Positions 24,540 through 38,500 of a DNA stretch of 64,000 bases are shown here, piece by piece. A model generated the notes under the pieces. It saw only the letters and a list, made by a program, of their open reading frames with translations. It ran no database searches and was not told where the DNA came from. A program made the translations under genes and the position numbers. The DNA is from Cryptomeria japonica (Eukaryota > Streptophyta > Pinopsida > Cupressales > Cupressaceae): contig NC_081413.1 in assembly GCF_030272615.1 (NCBI RefSeq), positions 553,747,136-553,811,135 of the forward strand, in the 5' to 3' direction. Each line of letters opens with the position of its first letter. Position 1 is the stretch's first letter.

Positions 24540-25652
24540 TTAATCAATTACCTATGTTTAAACAACACTTGAATGCTCCAAATCCCATATGCCTTGGACA
24601 ATCTCTGATTTGATAATATTCACAAATTGGGAACTAATAGATAATGATCTCTCTTCAAAGACACACCAAGTTCATTGACATTGGTAAATTCCTCTAACAA
24701 GAGTTATTCACTTCCTTACTAATATCAATTTAAATTAAAATTTACGTCTTCAAAATATAACATGTCTCCTATCTTCTTGTCTCGTTGGCTTTGCTTGATT
24801 GCTTATTTATGTCTGGACAACAATCCTTGTTCATGTAACAAAGATTAACAGCCACACATATGGTCTTCATCCCCAAACCACTCACTTCCATCTTGAATAA
24901 AAAATCTTACATAAGACAACTATAAATGATTTTTCAAATGCAATAATATTTCTAGCACTCACCTTGCAGATACCATTGTCTAATCAAATCTTTGACTTCT
25001 GGAGCTTCTTCTTTTATGACACCATCAATTCCTCCAACGATCTCTTCAAACTGTAAACACAATCTGTGATACTCCTTTAGCTGTGGTTCCCTTTGTTCCT
25101 TTATGGCATCTTCTTCAACAATTTACCCTTACGCTCTTTGGCTAAGAATCCTTCAATCTGTGATTTGATCACTTTGTTCTGGCAAGGCTTTCCAATTTAT
25201 ACGACAATCAAACTCTACAACAGGGTTTGTAATGACTTATACCTTGTCTGATGAATTCCCTTTTCAATTTACAACGATCTCTAACAACTGTGGCCTTACA
25301 ATGTGATTTATTTGCAATTTTTCTTTTGACCCGATGCCTCTTCAATGCTTTGTTGTGTGATTGGGCTATCTCTAGCCTCTATCAGCTCCTGGCAACAATA
25401 ACAATCTCATTTTTAAAATTGCTACGAACCTTAGATAGGCTTCTTCATTTGGTGTGATTTGCAATCATCAATTAGACTTATGGGATTCACTTTCATTCAA
25501 TCATCAGTATCTTCAATCATCAACGATCTTGATAATCTTTTGTCTTTTCTGCGGGCTCAATATTGGATGAACAACTTTGATATCTCCAACCAGAGATCAT
25601 GGGGAGACTTCAATGTTCTCGTTAAACCCTTAACCTTGCTCTGATACCACTT

Positions 25653-25969
25653 TGATAGGGGTGGATGGATTGGATCAATACAATATATTGAAACACAAAC
25701 ACATAGAAAGACACAAAAAATATAAACAAATAAATTCAATCAATTCTTCCATGTGCTAAGGCACATTTTTCATTTATAACTTGAATCCATTACATCCATC
25801 TCACTTGATGCTAAAACCATTACATTTTCCTCCTTAAATAGAGGTCTTTGGACAATTCTATAAACATCTTAGGCCTTTAGGCCAACCTTACAAAATATTA
25901 AATATTTTGCCCTTGTAGAAAATTTTGTTCAAATAATCATCAGGGTGAGAGAAATTACATATCTCAACA
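25653..25969 (-). repeat. 5' LTR of the gag-only element
   Basis: Starts TGATAGGGG two to three bases from the PBS and ends CTCAACA before the TTTAT duplication. It is longer than its partner by about 31 bases. Confidence 0.85.
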
Positions 25970-25974
25970 TTTAT

Positions 25975-26640
25975 TTTTTGTGTTATATTTTCTCTATTTT
26001 TTGCTTGTCTCTGCTCTGCCTAGTAGAAGGTTTCCACAACACCTTTTAAACAAGTCTATTTTGTGAAAACCCCTGTGATTATTGCACTATGAGAAGACAT
26101 TTTTGTCAGGCATTCTTTTTTTAAAGTTTATATCTTCAGTGCAGAAAATGTGGGTTACCATTTTACAAATGCCATTTCCAAAATTTATAAAAAAATTCAA
26201 TGCATTTTAATGTAGATGCTACAATTATTACATTTCATTCTTTGAAACAACAATCTTTGAAGAATTTTATCAAATAATCCATGTACTTTTCTTATGTTCC
26301 TATGCGTTGCATGCATGTCTTCCCATGCAATACTAATTTTATCACTTTTCAAGACTAAGTGTGAGGAAAGTGTAGAGTTGGCTTTGCACCAGCCAATTAC
26401 ATCTGCTTGAAAGTTCCTAGAATCTGCTCAACAAACTCATCCTATGTGATCCTACAACTATGGCATAGCATGTGGATGCTGGTAGTCCTCTTCCAAATCC
26501 TTTTCAACAAATCATTTTAAGCATATTATGAAACTACTTTTCATTCAACACGAGCATGAAAATAATGGTGAGTGTTGTAGAAGACTCCAACTTTCCAATG
26601 CAGAAGTTTAGAATTTGAATGCTAGGAAAATAGGGCAACT
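25975..26640 (-). pseudogene. PPR relic fragment, heavily decayed
   Basis: The minus strand shows EFVEQILGTFKQM-LAGAKP (dash is a stop) and HATHRNIRKVHGLFDKIL, which follow PPR unit spacing. Likely the upstream continuation of the PPR relic, displaced by the gag-only insertion. Confidence 0.4.
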
Positions 26641-27030
26641 AGCTCTAACTAGAGAGAATGACTGTAAAGAACATACAATGAATCCAGAATCTCTTCAAAG
26701 ATTGGCGTATTATCTAGAGTCATAAGGGGTGGAAGTCACAACATAGGGACTAAATAGAGAAAATAGGCACATACCAGAAATGAGACCAACACAATAAAAT
26801 GTTCAATCTAAAATATATACATGGTAGGGGATGCCTACCTCAAAGCCAAATTTTGATGGTCAAGAAAATCCATTGATAGTTTGAGGAAAATAGATGCCAT
26901 TGTGGAATATTGAAAGACAATTATGAAGCACATGTGAAATCAATTGTAAGCTTGCTCCTTGAAAATTAGTCCTGAAATTTTCTACATCTGTATCTTCCCT
27001 AGGTGAGGCGACATGTCCAAATAGCCATTC
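26641..27030. other. No gene recognised
   Basis: A short minus-strand protein-like stretch (27000-26860, containing REDTDVENFRTNFQGASLQL) has no family I know. The plus ORF A/ORF B element starts at 27031. Confidence 0.35.
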
Positions 27031-27889
27031 TGTTGGCAATTGACACTCATTGGATTCATATGTTGTCATTAATGACAACATGGCAACATAGCTACTTGGC
27101 AACAAGATTCATAAGGAAGCTTACACCAGCACCGACACTGGCACTGGCATCCAACACTTCAATGAAGCCGACATCAAGCTTGGACCCGAAGGAATTTTTA
27201 TTTGTAAAATCATTTTATTGTATAAAGCCAACATTGTATATCTTTTGTAATACATTGTAAGCTGAAATAAGGCTTATTGTTTGGAAGGGTATATAGGTCA
27301 GTCTGCTAGGTCATTTTGTATATGGTGACATAGGAGGATATAGTAGAATTGTATAATGCAAAGTATATGTATGTAGATCATTTGTATGCGAATGTTATAT
27401 CATGCAATGATCTGTAGATAGTTTGGAAAGCATTCTTGGAGGAGAAAAGATATCGGTAGAAGTGTTCAGGGTTTATGATTTGGTACAAAGCAGAACTATA
27501 ACTTGAACTCTTTTTGGCATAGCAGATGCATTTTGTGAGTGCATTATTACTATTTCATTTTAGAAGAAGCTTGTAGTTAATGAGACTCTTTTTGTGGTGA
27601 GCAGTGTGCCTTCCTGCATGTCAAGGCCCCCATTTTATGTAATATCCTTTCATATGACCAGTGAACTGATATTGTGGGTCACAAATCCCATCGTTGTTTT
27701 TCCTCTTTGAGGTTTTCCATGTATAAATTTTGTGTGTTATGGTTTTCATTTATGTGGATGGTTTATTTTCTTCAAGTTATATGTTTCTTCATTTACCGGT
27801 TTATATGTGTATGTTATAAAAGGGCAAAATCATATCTTACCAGCAAAACACTGATTCACCCCCCCTCTCAGTGTTCTTGGATCCCAACA
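27031..27889 (+). repeat. 5' LTR of ORF A/ORF B element copy 1
   Basis: 859 bases, TGTTGGCAATTG...ATCCCAACA. Near the 3' end it has GATTCACCCCCCCTCTCAGT and GTGGGTCACAAATCCCA, both shared with the LTRs of copy 2. Comparison with 41676-42209 suggests roughly 90% identity by eye. Confidence 0.85.
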
Positions 27890-27891
27890 AT

Positions 27892-27904
27892 TGGCATCAA
27901 AGCC
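27892..27904 (+). promoter_or_regulatory. Primer binding site, initiator tRNA-Met type
   Basis: TGGCATCAAAGCC differs at two positions from the canonical TGGTATCAGAGCC and lies two bases after the LTR. Copy 2 keeps the TGGTATCAGAGC form. Confidence 0.75.
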
Positions 27905-27969
27905 TAGTTCCTTGGAAGAAGTTTAACAGCTTGAGGAAGATCCTGAAACCGGAATCATTGAACATTGCT

Positions 27970-29101
27970 ATGGAGAAACAACTTGAGATGGCTCTTGATG
28001 ATTATGATGTTGAAAGGATGAAGAATTTAAAATTGCAAGATGAATTGAATTTTGCTAATGAATTCATCCTTGTCCTGCAAGAAAGGTTATCATCAGCTCA
28101 AGCCAAGAGAAAGGAACTTTTGCAAAACCCAGATGATGAGGAGAAAAATGCACTTAAGGAACAATGTCAGAAACTAAGTCAAGAAAACACCTCATGAAGA
28201 ATGAAATGCAAGACCTGACTATGAGGTTATCAATAGATATTGAGGATAGAAAGAAGAAGGAAGATAATCTTGTTATAGCTTTGAAGAACATATTTGATGA
28301 ATGTGGTAGATTGATCATGAGAATAATCTGTTGAGAACTGATTTGGAACACTCCCAGAATAATGAACAAGAGATTGAAAGACAAATAACTACTCTGAGAG
28401 ATGATCTGACAATTGCAAGTGAGTATAAAGAAAAATTCAAGATTAGTGTTGCATAGTTGGATGACTTACTAAAAAGACGAAGGCAGAATGATGATTCTAG
28501 AGGACTTGGATTTGTATAAGGTGAAAGCTCTGGTACTGCAAATGAAGATCAGACAACTGGTATGCATAACTCACCAGACAAGACAAAACCAGTAAGGCAA
28601 TCTAATGCTTATAAATTCAATGGTAGATGCATTGTTTGTAATAAATTTGGGCATATGGCTAAAAAATGTAGAAATAGAGCAAATCAAAACTACAATTTTG
28701 TTCCCGGTCAATGAACAAATTGCAAGAAATATGGTCATAGATCAGAAGATTGCAGAATGAATGTCAAATGTCATACATGTGGAAAGTTTGGTCATTTGGC
28801 TAATCAATGTAGGTCAAGGAATGACACCAGATATGTTAAAGCAATTCAAAAGAACAATGTCACATGTTATGCATGCAACAAAATAGGTCATATTGCTAAG
28901 TACTGCAGAAGCAAGAATCAACCAATTAGTAATGATAAAGCAAATGAGAAAGGAAAGTAGAAGGTAGATGAAATTCAACAAGATCACACCAAGAGATGGG
29001 TTATAAAGTCTGAAGAACCAACTGGAGATGGATCTACACCGGTAACTACACCAATAGAACAGAGCATTCTTGCATCGGTAAAAAATTCCACCGGCAACTG
29101 A
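27970..29101 (+). pseudogene. ORF A (copy 1): coiled-coil, four-knuckle gag-like protein, frameshifted
   Basis: Starts at ATG 27970 with MEKQLEMALDDYDVERMKN, like the intact copy at 58660. The first frame stops at 28195-28197. After frameshifts, knuckle sequences reappear at about 28625-28915: CIVCNKFGHMAKKC, a second knuckle whose first Cys codon is now TGA, CHTCGKFGHLANQC, and CYACNKIGHIAKYC. The fourth knuckle is intact here, whereas in copy 2 its second Cys is Tyr, so the ancestor had four good knuckles. Role: RNA-binding Gag-like protein (inference). Confidence 0.75.
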
Positions 29102-29458
29102 GGCATACGCCTTAGGTGTTGGCAAATCTATTGCAAATCTTGCATATTCCCCAAAAGAGATTTGGAGAGTTGTCGTAATCATTGATGAAGGTTTACTTGA
29201 CATAAGATTGTGAAACCAACATGCGGTAGGGTACATCGCGAAGCATTTATGACAATGAAGGATTAGTGTTTACTTGATGATAAAAGGAGAAAGTGAATTC
29301 ATTTTCACTCACCCAACATTTAACCAATCTAGAGCGAAGCAAAGGCAAATTTCAAGCGATTAAGAACGAGCAAAGGCATTCTGAAAGGATTTCCAACAAT
29401 CATCAGAGAAATAATCAAATCTTCACATCAGCGATCATTTTTCAAGTAGTTCTTCAAA

Positions 29459-31076
29459 ATGGCATCCCAATCATCTACTCCTAATTTCATTGAAAATCCC
29501 ACCATTGTTGAAATTAAGGATAGGCTGAGACCCGTTTTCAAGGAAGTTCCCTAGATAGCTAAGAAAGAAGACTTTGCAGGCACATTCTCTAGGGTTCCCG
29601 GTGGTGTGATGTATGTTAAAGATGTAAGGGCATATATTCACTGCACCTTAGAGGATCTAGGTACAAAAGAGATTAAGGGAATGTATCAATCTGTGATACT
29701 AGGAGACTCTGGAACAATCAAACCGGAATATAAGATCATCAAGGATCTAGGGTTAATCGATATTCTGTACATACCGAAATTCAAAGATGAGGTGATCAAA
29801 TATGTTCTGAGCAGGGTTCACAATGAGTTCATCTGGCTGGATAGGCCCCACATGATCACAAAGGAAGCAATTCAAGTAGTCACCGGCTTACCCAAAGTCA
29901 AACAAGAACCTGGCAAGAATATTTCCGCTACTATGGTTGAAAAGCTCACCGACACAATCCATGATGGAAGATCTATGAGGGTCAACACCATTAAGGACTT
30001 AGATGTGAAATTTGTTAGCATGATAATCGGCTGTAAGGTAACTCAATCTAGTCGATTGAACTCTGTTGGTAGTTCTGCCATCCATGCTGCATATCAAATG
30101 TTAACGAATAATGAGAAGTGAGTTAATGATAAATCTTGGAAAGATTAAGAGTGTTAAGAAAGGAACTTTTAGGTTTGGAAATCTAATTGTTTGTTTAATG
30201 CTTTAATTCATGAATGAGCTACCCGGTCTAGGGAAGAAGAATTGGGCTCATGACATATCTGTAGGTATACAAATCAAGGAAGAAATCACTGGTCTTGGTA
30301 CCGATAGGGATGAAAATCTTTGGGGCTATTTCAAAAAATTCAGAAAAACATGAGACAGAGGGAAAGAATATCAAAGCACATTGTGGAGAAGTACTCCACT
30401 GATATCTATTTTATGGTGAAAGCTGATGAAATTCTTATGGAGGCAGTAGAATCTAGGATTATATGGATCACTGAGCTTGGATATGAAGTGGATGATAGCA
30501 TTTTTGAACTCTATGCAAAAGTGCTACTTGAAGCTCCTTTGGATGATAAAACAAAACACTTTGGTACTGCTGAAGAAAAGGCTCTTGAAGTCAAAATTGG
30601 CTTTGACAAGAAAAGAAGAGAGAAGAAAATAGACAAGCTGTCTACATACATATAAGATGTAATTCATGAGATAGACACTCAACTGGGTTCTGGATCCAAA
30701 TCGGTAAAGGAACCGAAAATGGTTAGTGCTCATGAGGCAAAGAGGCCCGAAACTTTCATTTCTTCTATCACTTCTGACTCTGATCTAGAGGATAATGAAC
30801 CTCTAGCATTCAGAAGAGTACAAAGAAAGAAAGTTGACCAACCTTTGGTAGAGGAGAAAAAGGTGGAGCCAAGGAGGAAGCTTGTGAGAAAAGAAAAAAA
30901 ACCTACTGCACCCCTACCTCCGGCAAGGAAGCCTATTCAAAAGAGGAAACCAGTCACATCCACTCTGGTAAACCACAAGAAGAAGAAGAAGAATGATAAT
31001 GATACTAAATCTGGTAAGGATACAATGACCTATACTGAATTGATTGATGAAATAACCAAGGATGAAAGTTTGAAAA
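29459..31076 (+). pseudogene. ORF B (copy 1), first part, split by an insertion
   Basis: ATG at 29459. A TAG occurs at 29552-29554. The frame is then open from 29606 to 30121 and aligns with copy 2 (shared IHC..E.LG, LSRVH.EF.WLD, ITKE, GLP, LRVN.IKD, RLNSV phrases). Two compensating frameshifts lie between about 30121 and 30320. The frame resumes at 30320-30655 (WITELGYEVDD) and again to the Lys/Pro-rich tail ending at 31076, where the Del-like element starts. No family recognised. See the copy 2 entry for the fuller description. Confidence 0.7.
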
Positions 31077-34000
31077 TGTAATGCCCCGCCAGGAAACTCC
31101 GAAGGGATTAAGCCATAACACAAGAATAGAGTGCAATAATTTTTTTAAAAAAAAGTTACACCACATAAGATACAACAAGATATCAAAGATTCAGATTACA
31201 TAGCGGAAGACATCAACTAACACCTAAAGAGTTTCCCAACGAGATTACTTAAATTTCACAATTCACTTAACTCACACAATTAATCCAATAAGCTGATTAT
31301 CTTAATAACGAGATAATTCTTAATCAGGATAACTTCTTTCAAAAGATGGAAATATAAACCACACGCAAAGATTCAACCATAAGATCTATTCATAATCTTC
31401 ATTCAAGCTTTTCATTTAAAATTACAAGCCATACATCTAATATCCTAACACACTAGAATTCCATCATAAACATAAGAGATCTTTTCAAGCATACTTAATT
31501 TCCTTAACAACAACTGAATATAATCCATAACTCTAAGTTACATTCTTTCATATTCCAACTTATTGCATTTAAAAGACGATTGCATACATGCATCTACGAT
31601 AAATCTCATCTAAACCACTTATGCATTCGATCAAAATGGCATTCAAGAAGGAACCGCATATAAACATTTAAAGTTAATTCAATTCATCCACTAATCCATT
31701 CTAACATAAGCTAATCATACATGATAAAGCTGAATAAAGGAAACATAAGAGAATACACCACATAACACCATAATGATCTCGGAGTTCACCCCTAAAGGGC
31801 TAAATCTCCGGGTCTGCTCAACTGCAAGACCCCTCTGATAATTAATAAAGTTAAAAATACAAGAGGCTACACCATTACAATCCGACTGTCAAGGCGAAAC
31901 ATATACAATATACACACGACCGCATTGGTCAATAATACATAAACGATCCCTGAAAAGAACAGGATCCAGCTGAACATAATCAAGCTAATACAAAGGTCCA
32001 GGAGAGCATCCATAAACTGAGCCATCACCACCCAAGGTCTAACATGAAACCAACACTCACAAGGGCAGAGACAAAAGGATGACCCACCAAGGTACTCCTA
32101 ACAGGACAAAATGACAACACACTAGCGAACGTAGGGACAAGTGTCATCACACAACCTGGTATGGTGACCATGGCAAGTCTTCATAGGTCCCGTCCCCATA
32201 CACTGGGTCACCTTGGCAACCTAATCCAAGCTTTCGGCCCATCCAAGCCTCATGTGGACCCACACTTCCTCTCGTGAAGACAAGGATGATGGTTTGCCAT
32301 TTCAGGCCTTCTCACAGCATGTCGGGTCTATTTTAGCACTCGTCCCATGTGTGAGGCACAATTATCTTACTTAGAGATTACATTCTAATCTACTGTTAGG
32401 TTATCACTTATTAGACTCACTTTCGACGGGTTACCCAGCAGCCACTTTGGGCGCGGCCCCCAATCGAAAGCCACTTTCCCATACGACACTAGACTATACT
32501 CAGACGAACTCAAAACCAAGGAATAGGCATGGTCAGACGAACGGAGTTCAAGAAGGAGAGGATGACCATCTGGTCAAACATGACTCAAAAGATGAACACT
32601 TACTAACGGTACTCTAACTAGAGACCTGACCAACTATGGTCAACCACAAATCATCATACGACTCACACATAGAGGATATGACCAAATACGACACTACCAC
32701 AAAACCACAGTCAACTCAGAACCGAGGACTGAAACAGGTACCCCAAGTCAAGCCATACGACAGGGTCCTAACAAACAAAGCATGACTTGCCATTACATAA
32801 GCAAAAGCGAATACATAAATTAAACTCGCATAGGAATATTCAACAGATACAATCTTTCCGAATTGATCTAATCATTAAAAGTTGATCAAGTTTTCTACCA
32901 GATCTATATCAAATTACAGTTATCTACCTCATCTAGGAATAGGTTGTTCTTGGTTTTCTAACTCTCTAAGGTTCAAAGCATCGAACAGACATATAAAGCC
33001 ATAATGAGTTTTTAAACCAAATTCATATTAATAAAATTCAGACAACCATTAATCAATTAAATAAGATATTTAATCTCCAATCAAAACGTCGTTGACATAC
33101 TGGTTCAAAACCGACCTCTACAGTTTCATATTCATTTTTATTATTATTTTTTTTTCAAGCCAGATGCACTATACGGATCACGGAAATATAAATATAAAAA
33201 GAGAATCTACTGAAGATAATCATTTCCAAAAGCACATTGTTTAAATTCAAATATCCAACGATAAATATTTCACTTACTTCTCAATTACTCAAATGATATG
33301 TTCTGGAATAATATTTAACATCATCAATTAGTAATTATGTCATATTTCAACAGTTTTCCAATAACATAAAATTCTATTTTGTTTTAACAATACTTCCTCC
33401 ATTAGCCAAATACTCTAATCAGCTAGAAGGTAAGATATAAATTTATTAATCCAAGATTGGTCCAAAATATGACCAATTATTATTCGATGACGAAATTATC
33501 AATTTTAGAACTTAATTAGAAAAAGTGCATAAGTCATAAAATGAAATTGAATAATAATTAACTTATAAATTCCATTATAAAATTAATTAATATCCAAGTA
33601 ACATTAATCATGATGATGCAACCTTAATCATAATTACAATTCTGATTACAACTTAACATTAAAATAACTTACATTAAAATAATATTAAATATTATATGCA
33701 TTTTTTTTTGATACTAAAAAAAATACATAAAAAAAAACATCTTAAAAACTAATTTAAAAAAAAAAAAACATTTTAAAAAGGGCGAAGGTGGGGCCCACCT
33801 CCCAACGGGGACGACTGGGCGCCCAAACCCTAGCCGAGGGCAATTCCCGTGCGGGCGGCGCCACTGCGGTGCCCGCAGGTTCCGCGGCGCCCTGCGGCCA
33901 CCGCAGTGTGCCGCGACCACATGCGGACTGCGAGCAAGAGGAAGGGGGACGAGAGGGGGAGGGGAGGAGGAGCGGGTGGAGCTCCGCTCCCCGCCCTCCA

Positions 34001-35535
34001 ACCCCAAACCAAGGGTTTCGTTAAGAATAAACAACGCACAAATCGGTATAAAAATAAATGTTTTCTTTTTCTTTTTAAACACAGTTCGTTTCTTTTCCAT
34101 AAAAACGGAATAACAAAAGAAAACTTTCGAAGTTTAATATTTCGATTTAATCATGCAAGAGATCCATTTTCTATAATGAAATCTGGGTTTTTTGATCACT
34201 TCTTTTCTACACAGCAAAACCCCATTAAAAAAAATAAAGGAAACACAGCCTCATAAGAGACTTATAATACAATCTTTTCCAATCTCAAGCCATTTTCAAC
34301 AAGACCCATATTGAGCCAACAGGAGCCATTTAACACAATGATACAACCATATAATCTTCTTGAAGAACACAAGCTAAAAGCATGGATCTAAACCCACAAA
34401 TCCAAATTTAAATTTGATAACAATTAAAAGATTGGAATTTGACAACAATCAATTTCATTCACCCCACATACCATTTCCATAACAACAAGGAAGAATAGTT
34501 AAGGTAAATCCTACCTTCATACGCATTCCTGGAATAGCTGAAGGAGAGCCCAATCCTGCCAGATCTAGAAGCACTTCCTCCTCCAAAACCCCCAATTTCA
34601 TCCCAAAAATATTTTCCAACCAAAAATTTTCCAAAAATATCCATCCTCCAAAATTTCCCCAAATTTTAGGTTATATGGAAGAGTTGACCAAAAATTCCAT
34701 TTTTTTGGAATTAAAATTTTTATTTAAAATAATTCTCCAAATTAATTCTTTTCTATCTATATCAACAATTTAAACTGTTTTTCAATTTCCAAATTGATTT
34801 CCTCATTTAATTAAATTTAACCTTTCTAATTTAAAAAGGCCAACAGAATACAATTAAATCTATAGCCATTTAAATACAAAACTTTCTTTTCAACAACATA
34901 TCCAAAATGCATTTAATATTCAAAATCAGTCATTTAATCGAACTTACTCCCAATTTAAAATGAGCAATCCAATATCAACGAAAATCGCATAACGAAATCC
35001 CGATTAATTTAGTCCATTAAACTCTAATGCACAAATACATATTTAATCAAAATAATTACTATGGACTAATTAATCAATTTAACCATTCACACCATGCACA
35101 CAAATCGAGAAGGTCAACCAAACAGATGACTCACAAATCCAAACAAAGAAAGGAACACTGACGACGACTGACGATGCTCACTTGAGCACGACTATGGTCA
35201 ACTAGGGTCTTACGACCACCTAATCCAACTCTAAGGATAAAAGAGGTACACTCAAACCTGCAATTCCAGGTGAAGACGAACCTCGCACTCAAGCGACATT
35301 GTACCTGAAATTTCCTGCAACCAAAGCCATACATGTATACATATAGAAACTTAATGAAAGCGTTAGCCCGATATTAATACCACGAAATAGGAACACCGAA
35401 TAACTTGCATACAACTAGTGTGAAAACCACATCAACAGCTATGCGTTAAATCAACATCGGACTATAACATTATATTAAGATAAACTAACCAAGATTAAAC
35501 CAAGATTAGAGATTGATTAGGGTAGGGGTACTACA
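31077..35535 (-). repeat. 3' LTR of the Del-like element (about 4.46 kb)
   Basis: Begins TGTAATGCCCC (plus strand) and ends GGTACTACA next to the pyrimidine tract. The first 694 bases (31077-31770) match 39239-39932 almost perfectly. By eye I count one substitution and a small poly-T/A shift. It contains a short GC-rich island at 33781-34012. No gene is present inside. Confidence 0.7.
33781..34012. other. GC-rich island inside the Del-like LTR
   Basis: About 230 bases of strongly GC-rich sequence in otherwise AT-rich DNA, with a purine-rich run GAGGAAGGGGGACGAGAGG near 33939. Overlapping frames on both strands are composition artefacts. It could be a promoter/CpG region of the LTR (inference). 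Confidence 0.55.
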
Positions 35536-38500
35536 TTCTCCCCCCCTAGGTTCCGACTTACTCCTGGAAGTCGTAAGGCTAGATGGAGACCATGTCGTAT
35601 GCATCAGCCCTAAAACTCATTCAACAAAGATCAAATTGCACATAGAAATATTTCCATAAATAAATGAAATGTTTATTGCAAAATCCTTTACAAACGCCAT
35701 TATCCATTGGCAAGATACATCTAAAACCATACATTCCTTAAAATATTCTAGGAATTATCCACAATCATAGCAGAGAAACAAGAATTTTCTCCCTTTCATT
35801 ACACCAAATTAAAGCATTACAAAGAGGTAAACAACACTTACCATAATCATCTATCAACATGACAAGAAAACATGCCATCATGATCAATTTCCTTTACCAG
35901 TCCATCTTTATCGTAAAATTTTATTGACTAGAACTAGCTTCAAATATCAATTTCTACAACCAAATTAACTTTCAATAAATAAGAGCAACAAAAATAACTC
36001 AATTGATTACACTTGCCAGGTATAAGAAAACCTTTCCAAAGACTATGTCCCATAACATAGTGACAAGTTAACACAATTTACTCCATGATACAATAATAAC
36101 CATCCACATAACTGGAATGCATAACAGAAAAGGCCACATGTGAGGATGTCTAATGCTCGGTCAAAGATAACATGCATGATTAGCATCTCTATGCCTGATC
36201 TCAGAACAACAATATGATCATAAATATCCAATATCTCACTCAAAGGCTTGATGGTGCTAGGCACACCATGGTGGTGCTACCTTCCATACAAGACCTTTGT
36301 GAATATCCCTTGTTGAGCAAGGTGGTTAGCCTCCAAGAGATAGTCACCACACATAGGTAGGTAGTGGATACTAGCTGCATCACAGCCTCACATACCCCCA
36401 TCCTCAAGGTTCCCTACAACAACTTCCTCACACACACTCTACCAATTCCGTATCATACATCCTTGGAGAGGAATTTCACGTCTCGACACAAGACCAGCAT
36501 CCGAAAACAATAAGGATAAACCAGTTTAGCCACCAAAGTACAGATGAATAAAGATAATAAATCATTAATTCCAACAGTAAGGTAAGAAAATAATCCGGAA
36601 TTGCAACACCAAATTGAAAGTGCAAAAGATCACAAGATCGTGGCAAAACCTTCGAAGTCAAAGTAAAATAAATTGCTGATCCCCAAAGAAGTATAAAGAA
36701 TATCACAACTGCACATAACATCACTGTGTGACTAACATCTAGCCACCAATGAGGAAGGAAGGAACAACTGACTAGCTATTGCAGTAGCTCATCATGTGGT
36801 GCAACATAGTCACACTACCCACATGGCATGGCAGTGTGCACCTCGACATCACCTCACATCACGTCGTCATGTGGCATGGCAATACCCCAAGCAGAGAAAA
36901 CACGCAATGGGCGTATCCCACATGGTAGTGTACCTCACGGAAAAAAACACGCGCAGGTCACATCCTGCATAGGGACGTATCTAGAAGGATACTCGCCGTA
37001 AGTCAGAGGTATACATGACTAGGGTCCACCCACATGCCTACCAACACATACTAACTGGAAACACATGTGAATAAACCTACCTTTCATGAAGACAAGGCAA
37101 AGGATCCTCCAAATTATACCATCACTATACACAAGAATCACCATCCAAAATGCTCAAATAAGGGAGAGGAATAGGCTATCACATATAAACCTATAAATAG
37201 ATTCATCAAAGGGAAAGTATTGAGTACACCTTGATACAGTTTAGTAGTACAACTATATCATTCCTCGAAGTAGAGAAGCTAACGTCGCTTCGCGCCGACA
37301 TTACTCGTACGCCAATCCATACTATTCAAGGAACGGTTACTTCGAATACTACTCCTTAACATACTGAGTTACCCACAACCCGAGGTTTGGTACTCAGCAG
37401 GGAAACAAATAAGCAACATCACATAAACAGTATGGTTTCCCATACTCATAAGCAACATATCCTCCACGGTTGATTACTTCACCAATCCATGGGCACATAT
37501 AATAAGCACTGGTTTCTTACAATACACACAAATACACCAGTACTGGTTTAGTCACATTTACGAGGAGTACTTTTCAGTACGCTAACATCTATTCAAGGAA
37601 GATTTCAATTATGCTTTCTACATAAATAGCTGAATCAAGTTTACTCTAGATACAAGTACTGAAGTATTAACAATTCACAATTACATAAGGGAAATAACAT
37701 CATTCCTATGTCTTTCTTAATTTTCACTAAGCATTCGAAACTAGATTACTAGCGAAGCAAATTCTTTTCCAAAGAGGGCTTTCATCTATCACTACGAAGC
37801 CAAAATGCAATAGTACAATTTCACATGTTTTCTAAACATTCTATTTAAATCAATGCATTCTTTAATACCATTTCTAAAAAATCTTATGATTAGGCAAAGA
37901 GAAGGGAAAAAGAGTTTGATAACCAAACTATCTCCTACAAAAACGCAAGATTAACAGATCACACTATATTATAAAATTTCCTCACTATAAGCCTATCATT
38001 TCAATTACACGGTTTTCATTTCGCTACCGTTAGAAGGATGACAATCAGCCTAACAAAAACATTTCCAATAATTATGGTTGCAACAGGAGGTTCTAGTTTT
38101 CCAAACAAAACAGAGATCAAGAGAAGCAATCTTTTCGATACTGCAAGACCTCTTAAGAACACTCACTTATAATAATACAATATAGACACATGCCATAATT
38201 TGCAACCTATTAGAGAAGATCACATCACGATCAAAGATAAGCAAGGAGCTATTACCCAAATAAATCATATTAATGCATGCACATCAAACAAGCTTTTCCT
38301 TCGCACTTTCTAAACACATTAAGGTAATTACACATACCCAAAAGCGAGTTCAATGGAGCATTTGCTAAAATAAATCTTCAATCAAACTGGTTTAATGAAA
38401 CACATAAAGCAATCTTTCGGAAAACACATTAATACTCTCTCGAAGCTACCATAACATGCTCCTTTTAATACTTTTTCTACAATCCAAGCAGTTTCACATA

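Larger units (their letters stand above)
22941..25969 (-). mobile_element. Pol-less LTR retrotransposon (gag-only type), complete with target duplication
   Basis: 3,029 bases with LTRs at 22941-23226 and 25653-25969, flanked by the direct repeat TTTAT (22936-22940 and 25970-25974). The PBS on the minus strand is TGGTATCAGAGC (25650-25639, initiator tRNA-Met). The polypurine tract is the complement of CCCCCCC at 23227 onward. The interior has only a broken coiled-coil plus zinc-knuckle frame and no RT or integrase. The organisation matches TR-GAG-type non-autonomous elements, probably copia-derived. It inserted between two PPR relic pieces. Confidence 0.85.

Noticed and set aside
33714-34256. 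Overlapping frames of 70-135 codons on both strands
   Set aside because: Caused by the GC-rich island, which has few stop codons. No domain features, and Pro/Arg/Gly-skewed composition.
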